Shown one piece after another: positions 38,302-45,725 of a stretch of DNA of 64,000 nucleotides (the stretch's first letter is position 1; the number at the start of each line of letters is the position of its first letter). This stretch comes from Novosphingopyxis baekryungensis DSM 16222 (GTDB lineage: Bacteria > Pseudomonadota > Alphaproteobacteria > Sphingomonadales > Sphingomonadaceae): NCBI RefSeq assembly GCF_000420305.1, contig NZ_ATUR01000002.1, positions 186,001 through 250,000 on the forward strand, written 5' to 3'. The notes beneath the pieces are model-generated. The model made no database searches. It was not told where the DNA came from and worked only from the letters and a program-made list of their open reading frames with translations. The position numbers were made by a program, and so were the translations under genes.

Positions 38302-39156
38302 ATGGAAGATCTAGTAACGAACCTACCCAATCTCGTCAGCCTGACGGATGGGCAATGGACCATGGGATCGCTGATCCTGATGGTCAGCTACGGCGCGCAT
38401 TTCGCCTTCATCATCTATTTTATCATGACCAGTCTGCAGCTGGCACCGCGGTACCGGGTGGTGGCGGTTCTTTCCGCCGTCGTCATGGCATCGGCGGGCA
38501 TGAGCCTGTTGCGCGAATGGTCCATGTGGTCGGACACGTTTGAATTCGTCGCGGCAACCGGCCTCTGGGAGCCGGCAACGGGCGGACAGACCTTCTCCAA
38601 CGCCTATCGCTATGGCAACTGGACGATCACCGTACCGCTTCTGCTGATCCAGCTTCCGATCGCGCTGGGACTGGCCCGTGGACAGCTGCACAAGCGCAGC
38701 CTGCGCATGATCGTACCGGCCTTGCTGATGATCTGGACCGGCCTGTACGGCCAGTTTGGCGAAGCCAATGATTTCGCGCAGCTCAATATCTGGGGCGTGA
38801 TTTCCTCGCTGTTCTTCTTCTGGCTGATTTTCGAAGTGTGGGGCGTGGTCAAGCTCGGCAAGACCGAAACGCCGGCAGATCTGAAGCCCTGGGCAGGCAA
38901 CCTGTTCTGGTACTTCCTGGTGACCTGGGGCATCTACCCCATCGCCTATGCGCTGCCCCAGCTCGGTCAGGACGGCAATGTGGTGGTTGCGCAGCAGCTG
39001 CTCTTCTCCATCGCCGATATCTCGACCAAGCTGATCTACGGCGTGATCCTGAGCCGCTTCTGCCTGCGTCGTTCCGCCATTGAAGGCTATGAGCCTGCGG
39101 TGCTGGCGCTGGATACGACGGGCGCCGGTTCGTCCATGGCCAGCCGGGTCGAGTAA
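38302..39156 (+). CDS. Microbial rhodopsin with NTQ motif: predicted light-driven chloride pump
   Basis: 284 residues from the ATG at 38302 (MEDLVTNLPN), seven hydrophobic helices. Helix C reads RYGNWTITVPLLLIQ: Arg103 is kept, and the pump triad is Asn106, Thr110, Gln117, equivalent to Asp97/Thr101/Glu108 of proteorhodopsin. N-T-Q is the signature of inward halide-pumping rhodopsins (Nonlabens NM-R3, Fulvimarina). The position equivalent to PR residue 105 is Leu114, which predicts green absorption. The retinal Schiff-base Lys is Lys243 in ADISTKLIYG, with Asp239 before it. An upstream ATG at 38278 is less likely. The next gene, 8 bp downstream, should supply retinal. Chloride transport itself is inferred from the motif. 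Confidence 0.93.
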   Translation: MEDLVTNLPNLVSLTDGQWTMGSLILMVSYGAHFAFIIYFIMTSLQLAPRYRVVAVLSAVVMASAGMSLLREWSMWSDTFEFVAATGLWEPATGGQTFSNAYRYGNWTITVPLLLIQLPIALGLARGQLHKRSLRMIVPALLMIWTGLYGQFGEANDFAQLNIWGVISSLFFFWLIFEVWGVVKLGKTETPADLKPWAGNLFWYFLVTWGIYPIAYALPQLGQDGNVVVAQQLLFSIADISTKLIYGVILSRFCLRRSAIEGYEPAVLALDTTGAGSSMASRVE

Positions 39157-39164
39157 GGACCGGA

Positions 39165-40019
39165 ATGCAGATCGGCTTGCCCATGTCGATTGCGCGCGCC
39201 GTGCCCGGTGCACGGCGCGCGTCCTCTTTCCGGGGCGTTGTGCGGCTGGATATCCTGGTCGCCGGCGGGCTGGCCGTCCTGGCCTTGCTTGTTACCCATC
39301 TGGCGCCGACGGCCGTCTGGCCGCTCACCGCACTGTTGTTTCTGCTCGGTGCACCACATGGCGGCGTCATGCTGAAAAACGGCGTGGCGAGATTGCCCAG
39401 CGCCGGTTTCATTGTCTTGTATCTTGCGGTCGCCGCCATCGTGCTGGGGCTGTTTGTCGCTAGCCCTCTAGCCGGTCTGGCAGCCTTTTTCCTGCTGTCG
39501 GCCTGGCATTTTTCCCGCGCGGAGGCTGTCGCCGGGCTCGGTATTTTCGCGACTTTTGCAGCCTTCCTGCTGTCCCCCCCGCAGACCCATGCCCTGATCG
39601 TGGATATCGCAGGCGCTGGGCGGGCGACCGACCTGATGCTGCTGGCGGGCGAACTGGGTGCCGTCGCGGGATTCATCGCGGTGGCCCGGGCCCTGTGGAC
39701 AAAGCCGGATGGCGATCTCCTGTTGCGGTTCGCGGCGGTGGTGATCCTGTTTGCGTTGTTGCCGCCGCTGCTGGCGATGGCGATCTATTTCTTCGCGCTG
39801 CACAGCCTGGCCGAATATCGCGCGCATGCCGGGCCGAAGCCTGAGCGCGCGGCGCTGCTGTTTCTGCCGGTCGGCGTGCCGGTGGTGATCGGCGGGGCAG
39901 CGCTGTATCTGGCGACGCTCATCGGCCTTGTGTCCGTGCCGCTGATGGCCGGGCTCGCGCTCGCGCTGGCTATCCCGCACATGCTGGATGAGGCGCTGAG
40001 GCCGCAACCGCAGGCCTGA
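39165..40019 (+). CDS. blh: Brp/Blh-family beta-carotene 15,15'-dioxygenase
   Basis: 284-residue integral membrane protein, about 8 hydrophobic segments, cotranscribed with the rhodopsin (8-bp gap, AAGGA before the ATG). Blh cleaves beta-carotene to two retinals using an iron held by histidines. Visible His positions are His65 in GAPHGG, His115 in SAWHFSRAE, His213 in FALHSLAEYR and His272 in AIPHMLDE. The usual HSxxH pair appears here as HSxxE (Glu217), an unusual change for an iron ligand. No carotenoid (crt) genes lie in the window, so beta-carotene must be made elsewhere. Confidence 0.85.
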   Translation: MQIGLPMSIARAVPGARRASSFRGVVRLDILVAGGLAVLALLVTHLAPTAVWPLTALLFLLGAPHGGVMLKNGVARLPSAGFIVLYLAVAAIVLGLFVASPLAGLAAFFLLSAWHFSRAEAVAGLGIFATFAAFLLSPPQTHALIVDIAGAGRATDLMLLAGELGAVAGFIAVARALWTKPDGDLLLRFAAVVILFALLPPLLAMAIYFFALHSLAEYRAHAGPKPERAALLFLPVGVPVVIGGAALYLATLIGLVSVPLMAGLALALAIPHMLDEALRPQPQA

Positions 40020-40067
40020 AGGCGGTTCGCCGCCGCCATTCCTGCGCCGCGTTTTTTGACCGGCAAT

Positions 40068-40094
40068 AAAAAACGCCGGGTGTCTCCACCCGGC
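40068..40094 (-). terminator. Terminator of the rplKA operon
   Basis: On the minus strand, GCCGGGTG-gaga-CACCCGGC then GTTTTTT. It lies 26 bp after the rplA stop and also separates it from the convergent blh gene. Confidence 0.85.
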
Positions 40095-40119
40095 CTCTTC
40101 ATCATCGTAATTTGTGCGC

Positions 40120-40818
40120 TCAGGCGCCGGGTACGTCGGCCAAATCGACCTTCACGCCGGGGCCCATGCTGCTGCTGAGCGATACCTTACGCACATATTT
40201 GCCCTTGGCACCGGTCGGCTTGGCCTTGGCGATGGCATCCGTGAACGCATCGAAATTCTTGCGGATTTCAGCCTCGGGGAAGCTGGACTTGCCCAGCGAA
40301 CCGTGGATGATACCGGCCTTTTCGACGCGGAACTGCACCTGTCCGGCCTTGGCCGCCTTGACGGCGCCCTCGACATCGGGGGTGACGGTGCCCAGCTTCG
40401 GGTTCGGCATCAGGCCCTTGGGGCCCAGCACCTTACCGAGACGTCCGACAACGCCCATCATGTCCGGCGTGGCGATCACGCGGTCATAATCGAGATTGCC
40501 GTTCTGCATGTCTTCCATCAGATCTTCGGCACCAACCTTGTCGGCACCGGCGGCGGTGGCGGCTTCGGCCTTGTCGCCACGTGCGAACACGGCAACCTTC
40601 ATCTCCTTGCCGGTACCGGCGGGGAGGGACACCATGCCGCGGACCATCTGGTCTGCGTGACGCGGGTCCACGCCCAGGTTCATCGCGACTTCGATCGACT
40701 CGTCGAACTTGGCCGTGGCCAGTTCCTTCACGAGCGTGATCGCCTCATCGATGCCATAGAGCTTCTCATGGTCGATCTTGCCCTCGAGGGCCTTCTGCTT
40801 CTTGGTCTGCTTTGCCAT
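40120..40818 (-). CDS. rplA: 50S ribosomal protein L1
   Basis: 232-residue L1 of the ribosomal L1 stalk; it also represses the rplKA mRNA in many bacteria. Motifs include [21 protein letters not shown] and the signature [18 protein letters not shown]. Follows rplK after a 4-bp gap. Confidence 0.98.
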   Translation of the reverse strand: MAKQTKKQKALEGKIDHEKLYGIDEAITLVKELATAKFDESIEVAMNLGVDPRHADQMVRGMVSLPAGTGKEMKVAVFARGDKAEAATAAGADKVGAEDLMEDMQNGNLDYDRVIATPDMMGVVGRLGKVLGPKGLMPNPKLGTVTPDVEGAVKAAKAGQVQFRVEKAGIIHGSLGKSSFPEAEIRKNFDAFTDAIAKAKPTGAKGKYVRKVSLSSSMGPGVKVDLADVPGA

Positions 40819-40822
40819 GATC

Positions 40823-41254
40823 TCAGCCTTCCACCACTTCGAGGCCCATCGACGTGGCCGAGCCCGCGATGATCTTCGTTGCTGCGTCGATGTCGTTCGC
40901 GTTCAGATCCTTCATCTTCGCTTCGGCGATTTCCGCCAGCTGCGACATCTTGATCTTGCCGATGAAGCCCTTGCCCGTCGTGCCGGAACCCTTTTTCAGG
41001 TTCGCGGCCTTCTTGATCAGATAGCTGGCCGGCGGCGTCTTGGTGATGAAGGTGAAGCTGCGATCCGCATAGACCGTGATCTTGGTCGGGATCGGCATGC
41101 CCTTCTCGAGCTCCTGCGTGGCGGCGTTGAACGCCTTGCAGAATTCCATGATGTTCACGCCGCGCTGACCCAGCGCAGGGCCGATCGGCGGGGAGGGATT
41201 GGCGGCGCCCGCGGGCACCTGCAGGTTGATATAACCTGTTACTTTCTTGGCCAT
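40823..41254 (-). CDS. rplK: 50S ribosomal protein L11
   Basis: 143-residue L11 of the GTPase-associated centre. It has the thiostrepton-region prolines [27 protein letters not shown] and the C-terminal RNA-binding domain. SD AAGGAGGCC lies before the ATG. The 146-bp gap to nusG contains a TTCCGCGC/GCGCGGAA hairpin with no T run. Confidence 0.98.
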   Translation of the reverse strand: MAKKVTGYINLQVPAGAANPSPPIGPALGQRGVNIMEFCKAFNAATQELEKGMPIPTKITVYADRSFTFITKTPPASYLIKKAANLKKGSGTTGKGFIGKIKMSQLAEIAEAKMKDLNANDIDAATKIIAGSATSMGLEVVEG

Positions 41255-41400
41255 GATGGCCTCCTTTCATTCTACCGGGCGCGGCTGCAGAGCCTTGCCC
41301 GATCAATTAAGCGGTCCAGCAGCCGTCCGAAAACAGCCTCCCGCGCGGACCCTCCGGAGGGGAGGGGTATCGTTCCGCGCCCGAAAGCGCGGAAGAATGC

Positions 41401-41934
41401 TTATTTCGCCAGTTCGACCTGTTCGAAGTCCAGCTCGACCGGCGTGGCGCGGCCGAAGATGGAGACCGACACCTTGACGCGGTTCTTCTCGAAATCGAGC
41501 TCTTCCACGGTGCCGTTGAAGCTGGCGAAGGGGCCGTCGAGCACCTTGACCTGATCGCCGATCTCGTAATCGACCGAGACCTGCTTCTTGGGCGCGTTGG
41601 CGGCTTCTTCCTTGGTGTTCAGGATGCGCGCGGCCTCGGCCTCGCTGATGGGCTGCGGCTTGGTCGCGCCCAGAAATCCGGTCACCTTGGGGGTGTTCTT
41701 GACGACGTGATAGACATCGTCGGTCATCTGCAGCTTGGCCAGCACATAGCCGGGGAAGAATTTGCGCTCCGACTGGATCTTCTTGCCGCGGCGCACTTCG
41801 GTCACGGTTTCGGTGGGCACTTCCACCGATTCGACCAGCTGCGACAGGCCAAGGCGCTCGGCCTCGGCAATGATGGCGTCACGCACCTTGTTCTCGAAAC
41901 CGGAATAGGCGTGGATGATGTACCAGCGTTGCAT
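41401..41934 (-). CDS. nusG: Transcription termination/antitermination factor NusG
   Basis: 177 residues from the ATG at 41934 (MQRWYIIHAYSGFENKV). NGN domain (1-115, with KKIQSERKFFPGYVLAKL and KVTGFLGA) and KOW domain (YEIGDQVKVLDGPFASFNGTVEEL). It couples RNA polymerase to Rho or the ribosome. It follows secE by 22 bp, the standard order. Confidence 0.98.
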   Translation of the reverse strand: MQRWYIIHAYSGFENKVRDAIIAEAERLGLSQLVESVEVPTETVTEVRRGKKIQSERKFFPGYVLAKLQMTDDVYHVVKNTPKVTGFLGATKPQPISEAEAARILNTKEEAANAPKKQVSVDYEIGDQVKVLDGPFASFNGTVEELDFEKNRVKVSVSIFGRATPVELDFEQVELAK

Positions 41935-41956
41935 GGGGTAGGGCGTTCCTTCTGGA

Positions 41957-42154
41957 TCAGCTTGCGAGCGAGAGCAGGAAGCCGACGATGCCGTTGAAGA
42001 TGGCATCGACGCTGGTGAAGAAGATCGCCAGGATGCTGGTCATGATCAGCACCATGATGGCGGTCTGCACCGTTTCCTGACGCGTGGGCCAGACGACCTT
42101 CGCCACCTCGGTACGCACCTGGCGGAAGAATTCTCCGGGATTGGTCTTGGCCAT
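41957..42154 (-). CDS. secE: Preprotein translocase subunit SecE
   Basis: 65-residue short-form SecE from the ATG at 42154 (MAKTNPGEFFRQVRTEVAKVVWPTRQET). The conserved amphipathic helix and VVWPTR motif precede a single C-terminal membrane helix. Part of SecYEG. A TATATC hexamer at 42256-42251 (minus) is a candidate -10 box, without a good -35. Confidence 0.96.
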   Translation of the reverse strand: MAKTNPGEFFRQVRTEVAKVVWPTRQETVQTAIMVLIMTSILAIFFTSVDAIFNGIVGFLLSLAS

Positions 42155-42364
42155 CGTATCACTTGCCTCTCGCGGCCCCGCTCGGAGCCTCAAAAAATCG
42201 TCGCGTCTTCCGGGTAAGCGGGATGGCTCCGGGACGCTGGGTCCGGGAGCGATATAGGCCCGCATGTCGGAAGAGCCAGTCCTTTAGCGTGCAGGACAGG
42301 TCATGGCAAGAGGGCCGGCGTGGGGATTCCTGCCATATCGCAGGATCGACGCAGAAGGGGGCGA

Positions 42365-42440
42365 TGGCAGGAGTGGAGGGACTCGAACCCACGGCATTCG
42401 GTTTTGGAGACCGACGCTCTACCAGCTGAGCTACACTCCT
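42365..42440 (-). tRNA. tRNA-Trp (anticodon CCA)
   Basis: 76-nt cloverleaf on the minus strand. Acceptor AGGAGTG/CACTCCT, D arm GCTCAGCTGGTAGAGC, anticodon stem CGGTC/ (G)ACCG type with loop CTCCAAA (anticodon CCA), T arm with GTTCGAGTC, discriminator G and an encoded CCA end (42367-42365). Located upstream of secE-nusG, a common bacterial arrangement. Confidence 0.96.
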
Positions 42441-42532
42441 ATAAGGCACTCATCGCTTGAACGCGCGGCTTTAGCGGCGGTGTTGCACAAGAGCAAGAGC
42501 ATGCATGCACTGGCGCGCAATCGGGCGGGCGC

Positions 42533-42538
42533 TATATA
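42533..42538 (+). promoter_or_regulatory. Possible -10 box of aat, implying a leaderless mRNA
   Basis: TATATA lies 7 bp before the aat ATG and there is no Shine-Dalgarno sequence between them. If it is the -10 element, transcription would begin at or next to the start codon. No good -35 hexamer is visible. Confidence 0.35.
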
Positions 42539-42545
42539 GGCGGCC

Positions 42546-43322
42546 ATGCCGCTCGACCTCGATCTTCTCGTCATGGCTTATGCCAATGGCGTGTTCCCCA
42601 TGTCCGACGCGCGCGACGATCCGGAGACCTTCTGGATCGAGCCGGAGCGGCGCGCGATCCTGCCGCTGGAGGGGCTGCGCCTGTCCAAGTCGCTGCGCAA
42701 GACGATCCGGCAGGACCGCTTCACGGTGACCAGCGACCGCGCGTTCGCGCAGGTGATCGCCACCTGCGCCGCGGCGGCGGACGACCGGCGCGATACCTGG
42801 ATCAATGACGATATCGAGCAGGCGTTCGCCGCGCTGCACCGGCGCGGCCAGGCGCATAGCGTGGAATGCTGGCTGGATGGGGAGCTGGTCGGCGGGCTGT
42901 ACGGCATGGCGCTGGGCCAGGCCTTTTTCGGCGAGAGCATGTTCAGCCGCGCGAGCGATGCCTCCAAGGTGGCGCTGGCCTGGCTGGTGGCACGATTGCG
43001 CGTGGGCGGCTTCGCGCTGCTCGATTGCCAGTTCATGACCGATCATCTGGCCAGCCTGGGCGCGGTGGAGATCAGCCAGGCGGCCTATCTGTCGCTGCTG
43101 ATGCGCGCGGTGCCCGGCGGGGGCAGGCCGCGCGGCGATCAGATGGTGGCCGCGTCGTCATCGGCGGGGGCCACCTCGTCTGCGGGCGCTTCCTCCACCG
43201 TCGGGGACTGGTCCGCGCTGGACCGGCTGTTGGCGCCTGCGGGCGATTCGGTGCTCACGCCGTCCAGCGCTTCCTCCTCGCCCGGGAAGCTCATCCTGCA
43301 ATCCTTGATCCAGACGTCGTAA
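42546..43322 (+). CDS. aat: Leucyl/phenylalanyl-tRNA-protein transferase
   Basis: Adds Leu or Phe to proteins with N-terminal Arg or Lys, marking them for ClpS/ClpAP (N-end rule). The 258 residues show LLVMAYANGVFPMS, WIEPERRAILPL, AHSVECWLDGELVGGLYGMALGQAFFGESMFS and LLDCQFMTDHLASLGA. After about residue 195 comes a Ser/Ala-rich linker and the tail WSALDRLLA ... SPGKLILQSLIQTS, an extension over the E. coli protein that I believe recurs in sphingomonads. The last 184 bp are also coding on the opposite strand. Confidence 0.94.
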   Translation: MPLDLDLLVMAYANGVFPMSDARDDPETFWIEPERRAILPLEGLRLSKSLRKTIRQDRFTVTSDRAFAQVIATCAAAADDRRDTWINDDIEQAFAALHRRGQAHSVECWLDGELVGGLYGMALGQAFFGESMFSRASDASKVALAWLVARLRVGGFALLDCQFMTDHLASLGAVEISQAAYLSLLMRAVPGGGRPRGDQMVAASSSAGATSSAGASSTVGDWSALDRLLAPAGDSVLTPSSASSSPGKLILQSLIQTS

Positions 43323-43777
43323 AGACCGCTTTCGACCACATTGGCCGCCGGATGGTTCTGGAACAGCCAGCCGGAAAAAATCCGCTGGAACTGGTCCGGG
43401 CCGCTCTGGCCGCTGCGCTTGGCGTTGACGAACAATTGCACGAAGGCACCGGCATCGGCGTAGGTTTCCCACGGCGCGGTCTTCTCGCAGGCGCGTAAAC
43501 GGACGACCGCCTGATTGCCGATGCGCACCGATTCGCCGGGTTTCAGTTCATAATCCTGGCTCTTGCCGTTGCGCTTGTTGAGAAAGCCGAGCACCGCGAC
43601 CCGTTCGGCCATCGGCGTGCCGATGCCTTCGGTCACCGGAGTCACGGCATCGTCGTCCCGCGTGGCGGTGGTCTTGCCGGTCGGCTGGGCCTCGGGCATG
43701 TCGTCGCTGCCGCTGCAACCCCCCAGCAGCGTTGCGGCGCCCAGGGTCAGGCCAAGCGCCATGGCAAATGGCCGCAT
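43139..43777 (-). CDS. DUF2155 domain-containing lipoprotein
   Basis: 212 residues from the ATG at 43777 (MRPFAMALGLTLGAATLLGGC). The lipobox LLGGC ends the signal. The DUF2155 domain (about 60-165) includes AVLGFLNKRNGKSQDYELKPGES, LRACEKTAPWE, AFVQLF and the closing LYDVWIKDC. A Ser/Glu/Ala tail of about 45 residues follows. The family is alphaproteobacterial and of unknown, probably envelope, function. Its start overlaps the NDUFA12 stop (ATGA). The 3' 184 bp overlap aat on the other strand. Confidence 0.86.
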   Translation of the reverse strand: MRPFAMALGLTLGAATLLGGCSGSDDMPEAQPTGKTTATRDDDAVTPVTEGIGTPMAERVAVLGFLNKRNGKSQDYELKPGESVRIGNQAVVRLRACEKTAPWETYADAGAFVQLFVNAKRSGQSGPDQFQRIFSGWLFQNHPAANVVESGLYDVWIKDCRMSFPGEEEALDGVSTESPAGANSRSSADQSPTVEEAPADEVAPADDDAATI

Positions 43778-44175
43778 CATGCGTCGCCGGGCGTCCACGC
43801 CTCATAATCGCCGGTCGCACGGGCGCGGTGGCCGCCCTTTTCCAGCGCACCGGCCGGGCGATAGGCCCCGGCGGTTCCGGTGAGATTGCCGGTCGGCTCC
43901 TTTTCCCAGATGCGCGCGGGCGGCAGATAGCTCTCCGGCTCATCATCGAACGTGCCGTGCAGCCAGCCATGCCATTCGGGCGGCACCCGGCTGGCATCAT
44001 TGGCACCGTTATAGATCACCCAGCGGCGTTCGGCCCGGTCTCGCTTGCCGGGCTCGCGAAAATAGACATTGCCCTGATGGTCCTCGCCAACGCGCGTGCC
44101 ATGCCGTGCATTGTAGATTGCGGTGCCGATGGTGGCGCCGTTCCACCAGGTGAAGATCTTGCCGAGAATAGACAT
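43777..44175 (-). CDS. NDUFA12-family complex I accessory subunit
   Basis: 132 residues from the ATG at 44175 (MSILGKIFTWWNGATIGTAIYNARHG). It matches the NDUFA12 (B17.2) supernumerary subunit shared by mitochondrial and alphaproteobacterial NADH:ubiquinone oxidoreductase: RVGEDHQGNVYFRE, RRWVIYNGANDASRVPPEWHGWLHG and YEAWTPGD. It lies away from the nuo operon, as is usual, and upstream of DUF2155. Confidence 0.93.
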   Translation of the reverse strand: MSILGKIFTWWNGATIGTAIYNARHGTRVGEDHQGNVYFREPGKRDRAERRWVIYNGANDASRVPPEWHGWLHGTFDDEPESYLPPARIWEKEPTGNLTGTAGAYRPAGALEKGGHRARATGDYEAWTPGDA

Positions 44176-44306
44176 GGCAGCCCGATTAAGCCGCAGGCGC
44201 ACTGTGCGCAATGGGCAATGCCGCAAACACCGGCGTCGCGGCAAGAAATGCCGGCGCCGTCCTGCCGGCAGCGCATCGATCGGCCAGCAGCCTATCCACC
44301 GGAACG

Positions 44307-44825
44307 TCAGCCGTCATTGGCCGCCCAGCGCACGTTGTCGCCGGGTATGATCCCTTTTTCCGCCGCCAGCCCGCCGCGCAGTTCCAGCACGGCGATCACC
44401 GGTTCGCCGGAGGCCAGCGGCGATTCGTCATAGGGAATGGCGTTGGCGGCAATGCTCTCGATCGTGCCGTCGCGCCGGATGAACAGCAGATCGAGCGGGA
44501 TGACCGTGTTCTTCATCCAGAAGCTGGCAACGCGCTCGCGCGGGAAGGGAAACAGCATGCCGCGGTCATCGTCCAGCTCGGTCCGGAACATCAGGCCGCG
44601 GGCCTGCTCTTCGGGCGTTTCGGCCAGTTCGATCGTGAAGGGCAGCGTGCCGTCTGCGGTCTCGATGCACAGGCGGGTCTGCCGTAGCCCGGCATCGGAG
44701 GAATCCAGCACGCCCCCCGCGCGGCAGGCGGCACGGCCGGCCGAGCCGGTCTCGGCAGCCGGTTGCGACGAGCAGCCCGCAAGCGCCAGCGCTGCGGCGG
44801 CAAACAGACGGTAAGCGCGGCGCAT
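44307..44825 (-). CDS. DUF192 lipoprotein
   Basis: 172 residues with a lipoprotein signal (LFAAAALALAGC) and a DUF192 domain: FTIELAETPEEQARGLMFRTELDDDRGMLFPF, SFWMKNTVIPLDLLFI and EPVIAVLELRGGLAAEKGI. Function unknown in bacteria; an archaeal structure shows a small beta-barrel. The start shares a base with the stop of the cold-shock gene, so they form an operon. Confidence 0.9.
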   Translation of the reverse strand: MRRAYRLFAAAALALAGCSSQPAAETGSAGRAACRAGGVLDSSDAGLRQTRLCIETADGTLPFTIELAETPEEQARGLMFRTELDDDRGMLFPFPRERVASFWMKNTVIPLDLLFIRRDGTIESIAANAIPYDESPLASGEPVIAVLELRGGLAAEKGIIPGDNVRWAANDG

Positions 44826-45403
44826 CAGTCGAGCTGCCGGTGATCCTGCCTGACGGTGATGGCCATGGGGCCTTTCTTGCCCTCGCCAATCTGGATCATC
44901 ATCCGATCCTCTGGCTCGACCGGGCCGAAGCCCGCATCGCGCAATGTTTCCATATGCACGAAGACGTCATCGTCCACCGCGGGCGATTCGAGGAAGCCAT
45001 AGCCGCGCACCCGGCTGAACCATTTCACCGTGGCGGGGACGAATTCCTGATCGCTGTCGATGGCATGCAGATGGCGCGGCTGCGCGCGCGCCGGGGCCTG
45101 CACCAGCTCCTCGCAATTCTCGTCGAACTGCAGCAGCGTGACGACATGGCGGCCCTTTGCGCCATCGCGATATTCGCAGGTGACCGCGCAGCCTTCGGGA
45201 AGATCGCGGCGGCCCAGCGGCTCGATGGTGGAGCAGTGGATCAGGATATCCTCGCTGCCATCTTCCGGCAGCACAAAGCCAAAGCCACGGCGCCGGTCGA
45301 ACCATTTGATTTCGCCGGCAATACGACGGTTGCCAGGAGCCGAGGCCTGGAAGCCATTATCATCTTCAGGCTGCATATCCATCGATCGCTGTCCTAGCGT
45401 CAT
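44825..45403 (-). CDS. Protein with two cold-shock domains
   Basis: 192 residues with tandem CSDs: first GEIKWFDRRRGFGFVLPEDG ... DILIHCS (about 29-95), second ATVKWFSRVRGYGFLESP ... DDVFVHME (about 125-190). RNP1 (GFGFV / GYGFL) and RNP2 (ILIH / VFVH) are present in both. Tandem CSD proteins bind single-stranded RNA/DNA as chaperones or antiterminators. Start at 45403, five bases after a 25-codon upstream ORF, with AAGGGAG nearby; ATGs at 45382 and 45376 are alternatives. Confidence 0.9.
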   Translation of the reverse strand: MTLGQRSMDMQPEDDNGFQASAPGNRRIAGEIKWFDRRRGFGFVLPEDGSEDILIHCSTIEPLGRRDLPEGCAVTCEYRDGAKGRHVVTLLQFDENCEELVQAPARAQPRHLHAIDSDQEFVPATVKWFSRVRGYGFLESPAVDDDVFVHMETLRDAGFGPVEPEDRMMIQIGEGKKGPMAITVRQDHRQLD

Positions 45404-45408
45404 GTCGC

Positions 45409-45486
45409 TCAGGCTCCCTTACCCTTCACCATATGGACCCGGATCCGTTCCAAAGCATATCGGCACCCGGGGTCATAGCCCTCCAT
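45409..45486 (-). CDS. 25-codon ORF upstream of the cold-shock gene, possibly leaderless
   Basis: Starts MEGYDPGCRYALERI and ends KGKGA, basic and aromatic. Its TGA is five bases before the cold-shock ATG. On the minus strand TG-T-TATATA, an extended -10 type box (45502-45497), ends 10 bp before its ATG and no Shine-Dalgarno is present, so the mRNA may be leaderless. It could be a regulatory leader peptide or a real microprotein. Around it, 45490-45575 is strikingly AT-rich for this genome. I see nothing else in 45404-45725. Confidence 0.4.
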   Translation of the reverse strand: MEGYDPGCRYALERIRVHMVKGKGA

Positions 45487-45494
45487 GCAACGGA

Positions 45495-45505
45495 TTTATA
45501 TAACA
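45495..45505 (-). promoter_or_regulatory. Predicted extended -10 promoter element of the cold-shock operon
   Basis: TGTTATATAA in a long AT-rich tract (about 45490-45575). No TTGAC hexamer sits at the usual spacing, so this would be an extended -10 promoter perhaps aided by AT-rich upstream DNA. Confidence 0.4.
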
Positions 45506-45725
45506 AAGGATAACTATCACAGATTAATCATTTCGATCAATCAATATTGGAAAATTGAAACATAATAAGGGTTTGCCGGGATTTTTGCCGCAAAGGCGGC
45601 CATACAATCCATGTCTGCCCGCATACGCTTAGCGTCATCGGGAGGGCGTGGGCCGGAACACCAGGCGAGGAAGGCCGTAAAAAGGGGCTCCGGGCCAGGC
45701 GCGCATAGTTCGGTCGGGGCGGGTC

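Noticed and set aside
45655-45679. GGAAC-N16-CGTA, near the general-stress (EcfG) promoter consensus GGAAC-N16/17-CGTT
   Set aside because: One mismatch in the -10, and it points into recX on the wrong strand with no plus-strand gene for 750 bp.
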